Positions 25,014 to 34,647 of a stretch of 64,000 bases of DNA are shown here, piece by piece. Position 1 is the first letter of the stretch. Each line of letters opens with the position of its first letter. Made by a program: the position numbers and the translations under genes. The stretch covers positions 124,001 through 188,000 of the forward strand of contig NZ_NPOA01000008.1 of assembly GCF_002287375.1 (NCBI RefSeq). Direction: 5' to 3'. The stretch is from Virgibacillus profundi. GTDB lineage: Bacteria > Bacillota > Bacilli > Bacillales > Amphibacillaceae. The notes below the pieces were generated by a model. The model saw only the letters and a program-made list of their open reading frames with translations, was not told the origin of the DNA and made no database searches.

Positions 25014-27182
25014 TTACCATGACAGTTCGACTGTATTCGATCTTTCCCCTTCTATTCGGCTTAAAGGGTCATATGGAACTATATAATAACGATTTGACTG
25101 AAATAAAGCATGATCAATTACAAATTCTGTCTTCCCTTCCACTTCCCCTACCCGTTTATCAATCCCGTCTTCTTCACGATAGATGCGATATACTATCCGA
25201 TTATCCTCAGAACCTTTCCAGGAAAGTTTTCCTTTAACAAGGGAAATACCGCCAAATAAATAATTCGCTTTTAAATCTGTTATTTTTGGCAAATTAATTG
25301 GCTTCGGAAGTGATTTTACATGATGCGGTTTCGTAAAGCTTTCCGTAAGTGATTCCTGTTTATCCATTTCAGTTAATATAGCTTTGGTCAGCCTTGTTGG
25401 ATATTCGCTACCTGCTGTCAGATAATGATCTTTATCAGAAATATCGTAGCCCATCCATAATGCAGTAACATATTGTGGTGTATAGCCTACAAACCAAGCA
25501 TCCTTCACTTGCCCTTCTGCATAAGGGTGCTGGGTCGATCCTGTTTTTCCTGCCAGAGCTTTTGGATAGTCACCTGGGGATGCTGTACCACTTTCTACAG
25601 TATCCATTAAAATTTCGGTCATATTCCAGGCTACTTGGGGACTAAATACATCCATTGTTTCAGGACTGGACTCAAAAATTATTTCACTATCCCTGTCATA
25701 CAATCGATCAATTGCGTATGATTCAATAAACTCTCCTGAATGTACAAATGATCGAAAACTTTCCATCATTTGCAGTGGTGTCAAACCATTTGTCAATCCG
25801 CCCAGCGCAAGTGCTAACCCATCATCCTCAATATGGATATCCATTTTACTCAGATAATCCTTTGCATAGTTTATCCCAATTTGATCAAGCAACCATACCG
25901 CTGGAGCATTTTTAGAGTTTTTTATTGCATTATAGATGGAGACCGAACCGTCATATTCATTATTAACATTCGCAACGGAATACCCATCCATTGCCTGATC
26001 CGGTATAAGGGAGTATGGCGTATATTTTTCATCCTGCATCATTGCAGGCCCATACACGGCTATTGGTTTCATTGTTGAACCAGGCTGACGGCTGACAGTT
26101 ACCCGATTTAGATTACCTAATTGATAATTCCTTCCGCCAATTGCAGAAACAATTTTGCCGGATTTCTGATCCATCATGACAAAAGCACCTTCTGCGCCAT
26201 CTGTATTGCCGGAAAAATAAGCATCATTTTGAAATTGATTGTAAGCTATCTTCTGAGCACTTTCATCCATATTTACAACAATTCGGTAGCCGCCACGCTT
26301 TAATTCATTGATTGATAATTGATGTTTGTCTGCAGCTTCCTTCATCACCAAATCGATATAGCTGTCCGCCCATGGATTTGGTTCTCGTTTGTTTAAATTG
26401 AGTCCCAATGTTTTTCCCTGCTCCTGAACACGTTTCTCCGTGGAAAGCATACCAGCATTTTCCATTGACTGAAGTACAGTATCCCTTCTGTTTAATGCCT
26501 TTTCAGGATGATTAATTGGCGAATAACCATTCGGTGCCTTAGCCAGACCAGCAAGCAGCGCACCTTCGGCAATTGTTAATTCACCAACCGACTTGGAGAA
26601 GAAATAATTCGAAGCTGTTTCAATTCCATATATTCCAGCCCCATAGTATATTTCATTTACGTATAATTCCAGTATTCTATCTTTCGGCATTGTTCTTTCC
26701 ATATAAATAGCTGCCATTGCTTCTTTTGCTTTACGTGTCCATGTTTTATCATTATATAAAAAGAGATTCTTTGCCAATTGCTGTGTAATCGTACTTGCAC
26801 CCTCTACTTTACTCATTGCAATAATATCCCGGTAAACAGCACGCATCACAGATCTGAAATCAATTCCTGCATGCTCATAAAACCGCACATCCTCCACAGC
26901 AATAAATGCATTTTTAACGTGTTTGGGTACTTGTTCAATATCAACAAACGACCTGTTTTCATTATACAGTTTTCCGATAACTTCCCCGTCACTTGTTTCA
27001 ATTGTAGTTGTTAGATCCAAAATCAGTTTTTCTTCATCTACAACCAGCTTTCCCCCAAATAAAATACCAGCATAACCTATAAGTCCAAAAATTACAGTTA
27101 ATCCAATAATAAATAAAAGTATTTTTATTCTTTTGGCAAGGGACTTTTTCTGCTTCGTACCTTCCTTATTCTTTTTGCGCAT
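25014..27182 (-). CDS. pbpF: Class A penicillin-binding protein (PbpF-like)
   Basis: The product has 722 residues with ATG at 27182, seven bases after AGAGGTG. One N-terminal membrane anchor, a GT51 glycosyltransferase domain (EDVRFYEHAGIDF, about 95-107; QQLAKNLFL), then the transpeptidase with STMK (SxxK), SKN and AGKTGST. A short C-terminal fibronectin-like segment (WKGSEDNRIVYRIYREEDG) ends the protein. It polymerises and cross-links peptidoglycan. B. subtilis pbpF also lies upstream of hemE. Confidence 0.92.
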   Translation of the reverse strand: MRKKNKEGTKQKKSLAKRIKILLFIIGLTVIFGLIGYAGILFGGKLVVDEEKLILDLTTTIETSDGEVIGKLYNENRSFVDIEQVPKHVKNAFIAVEDVRFYEHAGIDFRSVMRAVYRDIIAMSKVEGASTITQQLAKNLFLYNDKTWTRKAKEAMAAIYMERTMPKDRILELYVNEIYYGAGIYGIETASNYFFSKSVGELTIAEGALLAGLAKAPNGYSPINHPEKALNRRDTVLQSMENAGMLSTEKRVQEQGKTLGLNLNKREPNPWADSYIDLVMKEAADKHQLSINELKRGGYRIVVNMDESAQKIAYNQFQNDAYFSGNTDGAEGAFVMMDQKSGKIVSAIGGRNYQLGNLNRVTVSRQPGSTMKPIAVYGPAMMQDEKYTPYSLIPDQAMDGYSVANVNNEYDGSVSIYNAIKNSKNAPAVWLLDQIGINYAKDYLSKMDIHIEDDGLALALGGLTNGLTPLQMMESFRSFVHSGEFIESYAIDRLYDRDSEIIFESSPETMDVFSPQVAWNMTEILMDTVESGTASPGDYPKALAGKTGSTQHPYAEGQVKDAWFVGYTPQYVTALWMGYDISDKDHYLTAGSEYPTRLTKAILTEMDKQESLTESFTKPHHVKSLPKPINLPKITDLKANYLFGGISLVKGKLSWKGSEDNRIVYRIYREEDGIDKRVGEVEGKTEFVIDHALFQSNRYYIVPYDPLSRIEGERSNTVELSW

Positions 27183-27296
27183 TTGTTCACCTCTACACAT
27201 TAACCTCTTACATTATACGACAGATTTTTACATTCTAAAAGTAAGAATACTTGTTGCTAATTAAGGGTGTTTTCTGAAAGATGTTTTGTCACTAAA

Positions 27297-27775
27297 GATA
27301 TAAAAGACGACTTAACTTTAGTGTAATTTCCTCCCACCCTTTAGAAGATGAGCGCTATTTCACCGCTTCAGAAAATACACTTCGCTTTCCGCGGGCGGCT
27401 GGTGAGCCTCCTCGTGCTACGCACTGTGGGGTCTCACCTATGCCTTTCCTCCCGCTGGAGTCTCCGTGTATTTCTTCCGCTGGTATTCCGGTTCTGCCGA
27501 TGTACTGCATTTATTCAATGCGTCGAACCACCTCACCAGTTCGGGTGAGCGAAGGGCGGTGACTCCTTGAAAATACAGATCTATTTTCTGCGTGCGATGC
27601 AGATGCTGTCGAAGCTTTCCTTGTCCTGCGGGAATAGCACGTGTCCGAAGACCCCGCAGAGTGGTTTTCTCGAGGAGGCTAAGGCCGTGCCCGCGGAAAG
27701 CATCCGCCCGGCGCGATCCCGAACGGCGATTATAGAAAATACTTAGCAAACAGTAATTACGTCGTCTTTTATATC
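27297..27775 (-). repeat. Dispersed intergenic repeat, copy B, with perfect 15-bp inverted ends
   Basis: The ends GATATAAAAGACGAC (27297-27311) and its exact reverse complement (27761-27775) bound a 479-bp element. Inside, in reverse orientation to copy A, are both family blocks and the CCACCTCACCAGTTCGGGTG centre. It occupies most of the divergent interval between pbpF and hmoB. Sequence just outside the right end (GAGCAGTGCGCAGTCCC) recurs next to copies A and D. Confidence 0.85.
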
Positions 27776-27972
27776 CAATACGAAATTATAAAGCAACAAA
27801 TGGTTTCGATGGGGCGAGCAGTGCGCAGTCCCAGTATTTTGGTGGGGTGAACGGAGTACATTCCCAAAATTCGCAAAATAACCTGAACTAATAGTAATAC
27901 TTAATAATAGTTTCATTGACTATTCATGCCTGATTTAGGGTAATATGAAATTAAGAGCAGAAAGGGGAGTAA

Positions 27973-28473
27973 ATGATGAAAGCATACATGACAAATGGAA
28001 CGGTAGATTTTCTGGAAAAACTGGATGAAAAATATACAGATATAAATTTTCATCTAATGACTAGTAATTCGGGAGCACTGGCTTATTATGAAAATGATGA
28101 GAAAAATGTTTTTTCGTCAGGAAGAGCCTATGAGATAATCATACGAAAGGGAACGATTCAAGAAGTGGGCTATGTTATCATGAATAATATTCCCGTGACA
28201 GGAGACGGAAGAGTTCCATTTGAAGATCGCTTTAAACAAAGACAAAATGAAGTAGATATGATGCCAGGATTTCAGGCTTTTCGATTATTGAAGCCTCTTA
28301 AAGGAAATACGTATGTGGTCTTTACACAGTGGGCTTCTGTGGCAGACTTTGAAAACTGGAAAAACTCGGATCAATTTAAAAAGTCACATAAAGGCCAGAC
28401 AACAAAACCCCCTGCATACGCTGCAGACAAACCATTTATAACGGAATACCATATGCTTAATAAAGATGATTAA
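27973..28473 (+). CDS. hmoB: Heme-degrading monooxygenase HmoB-like
   Basis: The product has 166 residues (start ATG 27973 or the adjacent ATG 27976, after AGGGGAG). The C-terminal ABM domain (about 65-155) includes VIMNNIPVTGDGRVPFEDRF and FQAFRLLKPLKGNTYVVFTQW, as in B. subtilis HmoB (YhgC), also 166 residues and also beside pbpF-hemEHY. IsdG-type enzymes open the heme ring and release iron. Confidence 0.85.
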   Translation: MMKAYMTNGTVDFLEKLDEKYTDINFHLMTSNSGALAYYENDEKNVFSSGRAYEIIIRKGTIQEVGYVIMNNIPVTGDGRVPFEDRFKQRQNEVDMMPGFQAFRLLKPLKGNTYVVFTQWASVADFENWKNSDQFKKSHKGQTTKPPAYAADKPFITEYHMLNKDD

Positions 28474-28476
28474 AAA

Positions 28477-28512
28477 TAAAAGCTAACTGGTTTTTTCGCC
28501 AGTTAGCTTTTA
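28477..28512. terminator. Bidirectional terminator between hmoB and the thioredoxin-like gene
   Basis: A perfect 14-bp stem (28477-28490 with 28499-28512) with an 8-base loop separates the convergent genes. Confidence 0.85.
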
Positions 28513-28516
28513 TAAA

Positions 28517-28996
28517 TTAATTCAGAACATATTCATCGAAAAACGCCTGAAATTCCTCTTCACTGCGCTGTCCAACAATACGTGCAACCTCTTCACCATC
28601 TTCAAAATGAACTAATGTCGGAGTAGATTCAATGGCATATGCATTTCCTTCATTTCCAAACTCCAACAGATTAAACTTTTTCATATCAATATCATTTCCC
28701 TCAGCTAAAGGTACAAGGTATGGGGTCGTATTCTGACAATACACACATACCGGGCTATAGAAATAAACTGTCTTAGCTTCCCCACTATCAAGGGATTCAG
28801 TTAATTCATCAGGCATGATTTGATTTCCATAATCCGGATTATCCAACTGATCTATTGTAGCCTGATCCAGATCTTTCGTGCCATATGGATTATCATTATC
28901 TTCCAGAGCCTTATTATTTTGATAGTTCGTCACAAAAAATAGCGCTGCAAAAAGTACGACAATTACACCGATAAAGATTAACATCTTCTTTTTCAT
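28517..28996 (-). CDS. Membrane-anchored thioredoxin-like protein
   Basis: The product has 159 residues: an N-terminal membrane segment (about 5-25), then a thioredoxin fold with CVYC (about 83-86) and the cis-proline region STPTLVHF. The extracytoplasmic CxxC should receive electrons from substrate thiols. It follows bdbC with a 3-bp gap, so the two form a DsbA/DsbB-like oxidation pair outside the cell membrane (inference from pairing). Confidence 0.8.
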   Translation of the reverse strand: MKKKMLIFIGVIVVLFAALFFVTNYQNNKALEDNDNPYGTKDLDQATIDQLDNPDYGNQIMPDELTESLDSGEAKTVYFYSPVCVYCQNTTPYLVPLAEGNDIDMKKFNLLEFGNEGNAYAIESTPTLVHFEDGEEVARIVGQRSEEEFQAFFDEYVLN

Positions 28997-28999
28997 AAA

Positions 29000-29431
29000 T
29001 TATTTCCTCCTAGATTCTTTAAGTAGCATTAGATGCAGAACAAAGATAATTATAAATGCAGTCCCCGCCAAAAATGGAATGGTAATGAAACCAAAATAAT
29101 TCACATATTGGAAATTGCATGGTACCAATCCACAGGATCCACCAGCTTCTTGAAGGGCCGGTAATTTTTGAACCAGGTAGTGATATGTAGAAACAACCAT
29201 GCCGATTCCACTTAAAATCAATCCAGGTAATGCAATCGAGATTTCTTTTTTAATTGCTGCCATTCCATAAATAATTACGAGTGGGTACATTAAAATGCGT
29301 TGATACCAACAAAGCTCACACGGTACATAGCCCATTACTTCAGAATAAAATAGACTGCCTGCCAAAGCAATAAAGCTCTGAGCCCAAATTAACATTAACA
29401 GATTTTCTGCCTTCTTGGTTAACTTTCCCAT
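29000..29431 (-). CDS. bdbC: Disulfide bond formation protein BdbC (DsbB family)
   Basis: The product has 143 residues with four membrane helices, the first periplasm-facing pair CELCWYQR (about 37-44) and the second CGLVPC (about 98-103). DsbB proteins pass electrons from the thiol partner to quinones. Its promoter region carries two dyad operators (29453-29499), so expression is probably switched by a regulator. Confidence 0.9.
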   Translation of the reverse strand: MGKLTKKAENLLMLIWAQSFIALAGSLFYSEVMGYVPCELCWYQRILMYPLVIIYGMAAIKKEISIALPGLILSGIGMVVSTYHYLVQKLPALQEAGGSCGLVPCNFQYVNYFGFITIPFLAGTAFIIIFVLHLMLLKESRRK

Positions 29432-29452
29432 ATAAGCATCCTTTCTTAATTA

Positions 29453-29499
29453 AATACTATTGTATTATATAAATTTCAACAATATAATACAATAGTATT
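29453..29499. promoter_or_regulatory. bdbC promoter with paired dyads
   Basis: An 18-bp perfect inverted repeat (29453-29470 with 29482-29499) in which each arm is itself a dyad ATAC-N4-GTAT. Read leftward, TTGTAT (29492-29487) and TATAAT (29469-29464) are 17 bp apart, one in each arm, so a bound repressor would cover both promoter boxes. Confidence 0.65.
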
Positions 29500-29551
29500 G
29501 CTTACAAAAAGTAAGTTTGCTGTGACAATATAATGACTTTTTTGGGCAACC

Positions 29552-30181
29552 TTACTTCATTAATTGATTTCGATGTACATATACAGCCGCTTGGGTGCGG
29601 TCGTGTACCTCCAGCTTTGATAATATATTACTCACATGTGTTTTGACTGTTTTAATACCTATATAAAGCTTTTCGCTGATTTCCAAGTTAGTCATCCCAT
29701 TACCGATACATAGTAATACCTCGAGTTCCCGTTCTGTCAGGTCTTCGTGAAGCTTTTTCCCTTCTGTACGAAAGCTGGACATCATTTTACCAGCCACTTT
29801 AGGTTCAATAACATTTTCCCCTTTTGCCGCTTTCTTAATCGCACTAACAATTTCATCAGCAGAAGAGGTTTTTAAAATATAGCTGAACGCACCTGCTTCA
29901 ATTGCAGGAAAAATCTGTTCATCATCATAAAAGCTCGTCAAAATAATGATTTTGCAGGAAGGATACTTTTCCATTACCTGCTTTGTTGCCTCAATGCCGT
30001 TTCCATTTTCCATCATTAAATCCATCAGCACAACATCCGGCTTTTCCTTAATAATCAGCTCTGCCCCTTCGTTTCCACTGGATGCCTGACCAATTACATC
30101 AATTTCGTCATCTGTCTGCAAATACGCAATAATTCCCTTTCTTACCACTTCATGATCATCTACCACAATTACACGAATCAT
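29552..30181 (-). CDS. liaR: NarL-type response regulator (LiaR-like)
   Basis: The product has 209 residues from the ATG at 30181, after GGGGGAGGAA. Receiver domain with VVDDHE, phospho-acceptor in DVVLMDLMM (about residue 54) and the TSFYDD switch; C-terminal LuxR HTH with LTERELEVLLCIGNGMTNLE. It partners the kinase 17 bp upstream. LiaR/VraR homologues switch on cell-envelope stress genes. Confidence 0.85.
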   Translation of the reverse strand: MIRVIVVDDHEVVRKGIIAYLQTDDEIDVIGQASSGNEGAELIIKEKPDVVLMDLMMENGNGIEATKQVMEKYPSCKIIILTSFYDDEQIFPAIEAGAFSYILKTSSADEIVSAIKKAAKGENVIEPKVAGKMMSSFRTEGKKLHEDLTERELEVLLCIGNGMTNLEISEKLYIGIKTVKTHVSNILSKLEVHDRTQAAVYVHRNQLMK

Positions 30182-30198
30182 TTGACTTCCTCCCCCTG

Positions 30199-31236
30199 CT
30201 AACATGGAATACGTATATCAATATATGTACCTTCCTCTATATTTGAACGGATTGTGAATGTGCCTCCAAGCTCTTCACTTCGTTCCCTCATTGTCTTTAA
30301 GCCATAGGATGTTTTTTTATCGCTATTATTCGTTATATCAAAGCCTTTTCCATCATCACGGATATGAATGAATAATTCCTTGGATCGCTGGAAAATATTT
30401 AAATTCACTTCCTGAGCATTTGCGTGGCGCAGGATATTTGACAGGGACTCCTGGACAATCCGAAAAACATGCTCTTCCGTTGTTTCGGACAGAGTTAGCT
30501 CTTCATCCATCTCAACCTTAAAGCTGAGCTGACTTTTCTGTCTTAACTCATTTACTAAATTATGAATCCCTTTTGTAAGTGGTTCACCCGATAAATGCAC
30601 CGGCCGCAAATGTAATAATAATGCCCGCATTTCGGTTTGTGCCTGTAATGCAGAAGCTGCTACCTCTTCCATTTGCACTTTTGCCAAATCCGGTTTTTTG
30701 TCCAGTTGCTTCACTGCTGCTTCAGACATCATCGTTAATGCAAACAGCTGCTGGCTAACTGCATCATGTAAGTCACGTGCCAATCGCTGGCGTTCCTCAA
30801 TAACTGCAGATTTATGTGCTGACTTTGCAAACTCTGCTTTTTCATCTGCCATACGCTGTAGGGATTTCACCTGATCCAACAGTTTTTTCCCCAATTCATT
30901 CAACTCATTGCCAATTCTAGTAATCTCATCTTCTTCTTCAAAGTGAACACTAGAATTATAATTTCCGTTTGCAAATTGGGTGATTAGAACAGAAATGGAA
31001 TCCAGCCGTGATTTCATATTTCCACTGGATGTAAAACCAGTGTAAAAAGATATAATAAGTCCTAAAAACAAATACAATGCGATGAACAGAAAAACACCTG
31101 AAGCAGTAAGCCAATCCGGTTCCGCCAATACATATACGGATAGTAAGAGCGATAGCAATGTTAGCGTTGTTATAAATAATCCGGAAAGATGGGAATGAAT
31201 AAAAACATAGCGGATGCTTGAAAATCTTTTTTTCAT
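30199..31236 (-). CDS. liaS: Sensor histidine kinase (LiaS-like)
   Basis: The product has 345 residues: two membrane segments (about 13-62) with a short external loop, a HAMP-like linker, HisKA_3 with the phospho-His in ARDLHDAVSQQ and an HATPase domain (DDGKGFDI). The very short sensor loop marks an intramembrane-sensing kinase. It lies between liaF and liaR on the same strand. Confidence 0.85.
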   Translation of the reverse strand: MKKRFSSIRYVFIHSHLSGLFITTLTLLSLLLSVYVLAEPDWLTASGVFLFIALYLFLGLIISFYTGFTSSGNMKSRLDSISVLITQFANGNYNSSVHFEEEDEITRIGNELNELGKKLLDQVKSLQRMADEKAEFAKSAHKSAVIEERQRLARDLHDAVSQQLFALTMMSEAAVKQLDKKPDLAKVQMEEVAASALQAQTEMRALLLHLRPVHLSGEPLTKGIHNLVNELRQKSQLSFKVEMDEELTLSETTEEHVFRIVQESLSNILRHANAQEVNLNIFQRSKELFIHIRDDGKGFDITNNSDKKTSYGLKTMRERSEELGGTFTIRSNIEEGTYIDIRIPC

Positions 31237-31250
31237 CTGTATTCCCTCCC

Positions 31251-32000
31251 CTATACCCTGTCCACACGAATATGCCCGGCTTTAATTTTTACGGTAAAGT
31301 CCAGCTTCCGGACAGCTCCATGATAGTTTTCTGTTTCAAAATAAAGTGATCTGTTAACGCCATCTGTTTTTTGACCTAGAACATTAACCTCACCTGCTTT
31401 TACCTTTGCATCAATCCGAAACTCCACATTTTCCGGGATCAACATATGCACATTTCCAGCCAATAAGCTCACCCGGATAGGTATTTCCTTTTCCGGGATA
31501 AAAGCTTTGGAAAAATCAAAGTAATAGTCACCAGCCAACGTGTTTAAATTCATCTTTTCCACTTTCCAGTTTGGCTGATTAAATTCCTGGGTTCCTACTG
31601 TGAGATTTCCCTTATCATAGTATTTTCCCGTATAGTCTTTTTTTCCTCTATGAATGATTATTGTTTTTCCTCTACCGCCTATCAATAAGAAACCAATATA
31701 AATAATTAATAATGGCCATAATTTCAATACATCTCTAAAATAAAATGTAATTATTTCAAAACGGTCTAAAAGCAGCAATGTTCCAAGCAAAAGGAAGAAA
31801 GAACCCCTGAACCAGCCACTTCCTTTTTTCCTGAAAAAGTCTATCAGCCATTTAAAACCTATTACAACGAAAAATACAGGATATATATAATGCCATAATG
31901 TATTAAAATCAAAATCAACCATGCCAAGATTGGCGAATACCAGCATAACGCCAAATCCTATTAAGAAAACAGCCAGAAAATAACGAAGCATACGACTCAT
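31251..32000 (-). CDS. liaF: LiaF-like inhibitor membrane protein
   Basis: The product has 249 residues: four membrane helices in the first 100 residues, then a soluble C-terminal beta-rich domain (about 130-249; NLNTLAGDYYFDFSKA, IRVSLLAGNVHMLIPENVEF), the LiaF/DUF2154 form. LiaF holds LiaS inactive without envelope stress. Gene order liaF-liaS-liaR is conserved. Confidence 0.85.
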   Translation of the reverse strand: MSRMLRYFLAVFLIGFGVMLVFANLGMVDFDFNTLWHYIYPVFFVVIGFKWLIDFFRKKGSGWFRGSFFLLLGTLLLLDRFEIITFYFRDVLKLWPLLIIYIGFLLIGGRGKTIIIHRGKKDYTGKYYDKGNLTVGTQEFNQPNWKVEKMNLNTLAGDYYFDFSKAFIPEKEIPIRVSLLAGNVHMLIPENVEFRIDAKVKAGEVNVLGQKTDGVNRSLYFETENYHGAVRKLDFTVKIKAGHIRVDRV

Positions 32001-32015
32001 CTAGTTCACCCTCTT

Positions 32016-33248
32016 CTATTTAAAAGTAAGTATCTTTTTATTTTTCAAATTATATAAAGCTATTAATGTAATAATGCCCCCACATACAATAATAATCGTC
32101 TGCATGCTTACACCTGCAGCTATTAATAGAGATGTAGCAACAAAGGATACAGGTACCAGTCCGGTAGAAACAGTCATTAGAAAGCTCATCATTCGTCCAA
32201 GCATTTTCTTTTCTGTCGTCTTCTGAAGCATTGTTATTAAAGGGATGTTTACTAACTGCATCATAAATGCCATTAATGCAACAAGTCCTGCTGTCAGATA
32301 TAAATGTGCGGTAAACCCAACGGAAGTATAAAGAATCCCCAGCCCAATCAATCCGCCAACCATTGCAATGCCTGGTTTCTTTAATGTGATGGATGCTAAA
32401 ACGATCGCTCCAAGCAGTGCCCCTATCCCCATTGCCATTTGAACAGTTGCCAGACTTATGGCATCACCATGGAAAACATCCTTCACCAGAATTGGCAAAC
32501 CAATCGCTAATGGTCCCGAGAAGAAAAAGTTTAAGAAAAAAGCCATTATAACGACTGAAACAACCAGTTCATTTTTTCTCGCATAAATGAAACCCTCTTT
32601 TAAATCTGACCAGGCTGATTTTTTTACCTGTTCTGATTCTTCTTTCTTAATGCGTATAAACAACACAGTAATAGAAGCAATTAGCAGCATCAGCAATGCT
32701 ACAGTAAATACACCCTCAAATCCAAGAACCGCAATCAATGTACCACCTAATGCCGGTCCTAAAATCGGACTTATCTGACCGGTCATTTGAATGAGTGAAT
32801 TACCTCGCTGCAGCTGATCTTCTTCAAGGATTATCGGTGTCAGTGAGTTAATTACAGGGTAACTGAATGCATCCGAGATACCAAACAATGCGGCAAGTAC
32901 TATTAAATGCCAAACAGTTACCAAATCATTTACTAAAAAGAAAAGTAATGCCAAAATCAGAAAGGCACGCGTCAAATCAGATAAGAATAAAATAGTTCGT
33001 TTATTGAAGCGGTCAGCGACGATTCCCCCAACTGTAAGCAGCAATAACCTGGGAATAGATGCTGCGAAGAACAACATTCCAAAATAAAATCGATTATCAC
33101 TTAATGACAGCATCAGCCACTCAGCCCCAATAAGATAAACAAAATATCCTGGTGAAGAAAATAAAGCACCAATAAATAGTAATAAAAAATTGCGATTTTT
33201 AAAAACAGGTATTTTCACCTGTGATTGATTATTTGCAGCTGTATTCAT
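32016..33248 (-). CDS. MFS transporter
   Basis: The product has 410 residues with about twelve membrane segments; GGIVADRFNKRTILFLSDLT (about 75-95) is the motif A loop of major facilitator exporters, and the pattern is of the macrolide-efflux-like MFS subfamily. It is 15 bp upstream of liaF on the same strand, so it is probably cotranscribed with the stress module. An envelope-toxin or drug exporter is plausible; the substrate is unknown. Confidence 0.8.
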   Translation of the reverse strand: MNTAANNQSQVKIPVFKNRNFLLLFIGALFSSPGYFVYLIGAEWLMLSLSDNRFYFGMLFFAASIPRLLLLTVGGIVADRFNKRTILFLSDLTRAFLILALLFFLVNDLVTVWHLIVLAALFGISDAFSYPVINSLTPIILEEDQLQRGNSLIQMTGQISPILGPALGGTLIAVLGFEGVFTVALLMLLIASITVLFIRIKKEESEQVKKSAWSDLKEGFIYARKNELVVSVVIMAFFLNFFFSGPLAIGLPILVKDVFHGDAISLATVQMAMGIGALLGAIVLASITLKKPGIAMVGGLIGLGILYTSVGFTAHLYLTAGLVALMAFMMQLVNIPLITMLQKTTEKKMLGRMMSFLMTVSTGLVPVSFVATSLLIAAGVSMQTIIIVCGGIITLIALYNLKNKKILTFK

Positions 33249-33337
33249 GTTAACCGCTCCTCTCAGAATAACTTACATTTAGTTTACTTTTTATTCGAGA
33301 GTGAGGTAACCATCTTCAGATTGCTTTTCTCTCCGCC

Positions 33338-33976
33338 CTAAGACTGAGTCCTTCGTTTATGCAACCATTCATACAGATAAATCAAACCAACTAAACAAAG
33401 AAAGCCGATAATAAATCCTGCGACTACATCTGTTAAATAATGCACATTGATAACATAACGGCTAATGCCAATTAGGAAAATCAGAAGTGCAAGGAGAAAT
33501 TGAACCAATAATTTTGATTTAGTAGAGGTTAACTTTTTGGCAATAAAATAAGCTAATAAGCCATAACAAACCATTGAAATCATTGCATGTCCAGAAGGAA
33601 AGCTGTGTCCTTCCGCATTTGCGGAAACTAAAATACTTGGCCGCTCTCTATCCACCAGTGCCTTAATCAGCTTATTAAGCAAATGGCTCCCCAAAGTTCC
33701 CCCAGCAAAAATTAAAGCGGGAAGCCAGCTCCGAAACATCCACCACAATATAAGCGCTGCAATTACTGTGAAAGGCACCATAAAAGGTTCAGATCCCAAA
33801 TTTGTCACCCAACGGAATCCAGTATATATGTATGTATCATCTAACTTTTCAACAAGGTCACGTGTCCACTGATCGACAAAAGGGACTCCCCCGCTTACAA
33901 TTTTCACAATCCATGTTCCTATCATAAATAAAACAAGTGCAAGTAAAAAAAGAATAATATAATACTGTTTTTTCAA
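33338..33976 (-). CDS. PAP2-family membrane phosphatase
   Basis: The product has 212 residues from a TTG at 33976, nine bases after AAGGAGG; the upstream ATG at 34000 lies in front of that ribosome site. Six membrane segments and the three PAP2 boxes KALVDRERP, SFPSGHAM and SRYVINVHYLTDV are present. Such enzymes remove phosphate from lipid pyrophosphates or phosphatidylglycerol phosphate outside the membrane. Exact substrate unknown. Confidence 0.88.
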   Translation of the reverse strand: MKKQYYIILFLLALVLFMIGTWIVKIVSGGVPFVDQWTRDLVEKLDDTYIYTGFRWVTNLGSEPFMVPFTVIAALILWWMFRSWLPALIFAGGTLGSHLLNKLIKALVDRERPSILVSANAEGHSFPSGHAMISMVCYGLLAYFIAKKLTSTKSKLLVQFLLALLIFLIGISRYVINVHYLTDVVAGFIIGFLCLVGLIYLYEWLHKRRTQS

Positions 33977-34083
33977 GCCTAACAACCTCCTTCTGTTCAT
34001 AATACCTTAATTTTGGTTTTAAAAAAACTGTAGGGGGTAATGTATTACTATACTTAAATTATTAAAAGGCAGGGATAATTAAT

Positions 34084-34518
34084 ATGGATAAAGATTTACA
34101 AAATTTAATTGATGGACTTAATGAAGATTTATCACACGAATACGGTGCAGCAATCCAATACACGTATAGTGCGTCTGTTGTTTCAGGTCTATATCGTTCA
34201 GCATTGAAGCCATTTTTCGAGGCAGAAATTACGGATGAACTGGGACACGCATTATATTTATCCGAAAAAATCAAGTCACTAGGCGGTACTCCTACAACTA
34301 AGGCTGCTGAAGTACCACAACCATCCGATGTGAAAGATTTGCTCGAGGAAACACTGAAATCAGAAACAGCTACGGTTGAAAGATATGAAAAACGCAAAAA
34401 ACAGGCTGAAGAACTAGGCTATACAGAGCTTGTTGTAAAATTGGAAGATTTAATCACAGACGAAACTCATCATAAAGAAGAAGTAGAACGACTCTTGGCA
34501 GATCCAAGATTATCATAG
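34084..34518 (+). CDS. Ferritin-like domain protein
   Basis: The product has 144 residues, all helical, with glutamate/histidine metal-ligand pairs in HEYGAAIQYTY (about 18-28), EAEITDELGHALYL and DETHHKEEVERL near the end. This is a bacterioferritin-like four-helix bundle, likely storing iron or protecting from oxidants. Start ATG 34084 follows a GGCAGGGATAAT context. A palindromic terminator follows. Confidence 0.82.
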   Translation: MDKDLQNLIDGLNEDLSHEYGAAIQYTYSASVVSGLYRSALKPFFEAEITDELGHALYLSEKIKSLGGTPTTKAAEVPQPSDVKDLLEETLKSETATVERYEKRKKQAEELGYTELVVKLEDLITDETHHKEEVERLLADPRLS

Positions 34519-34529
34519 TCCATATGTTC

Positions 34530-34562
34530 CTAGAGCACCTGATCAGGTGCTCTAGTTTTATT
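34530..34562 (+). terminator. Terminator of the ferritin-like gene
   Basis: A perfect 26-base palindrome (34530-34555) is followed by TTTTATTA. Confidence 0.85.
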
Positions 34563-34647
34563 ATACGCCCTTTTTTAAAAAAGAATGGTTCGGCCGTTAC
34601 CCTATTTCCGTTCTACAAAAAACATTGTTGCTTTTGCTACAATATAT

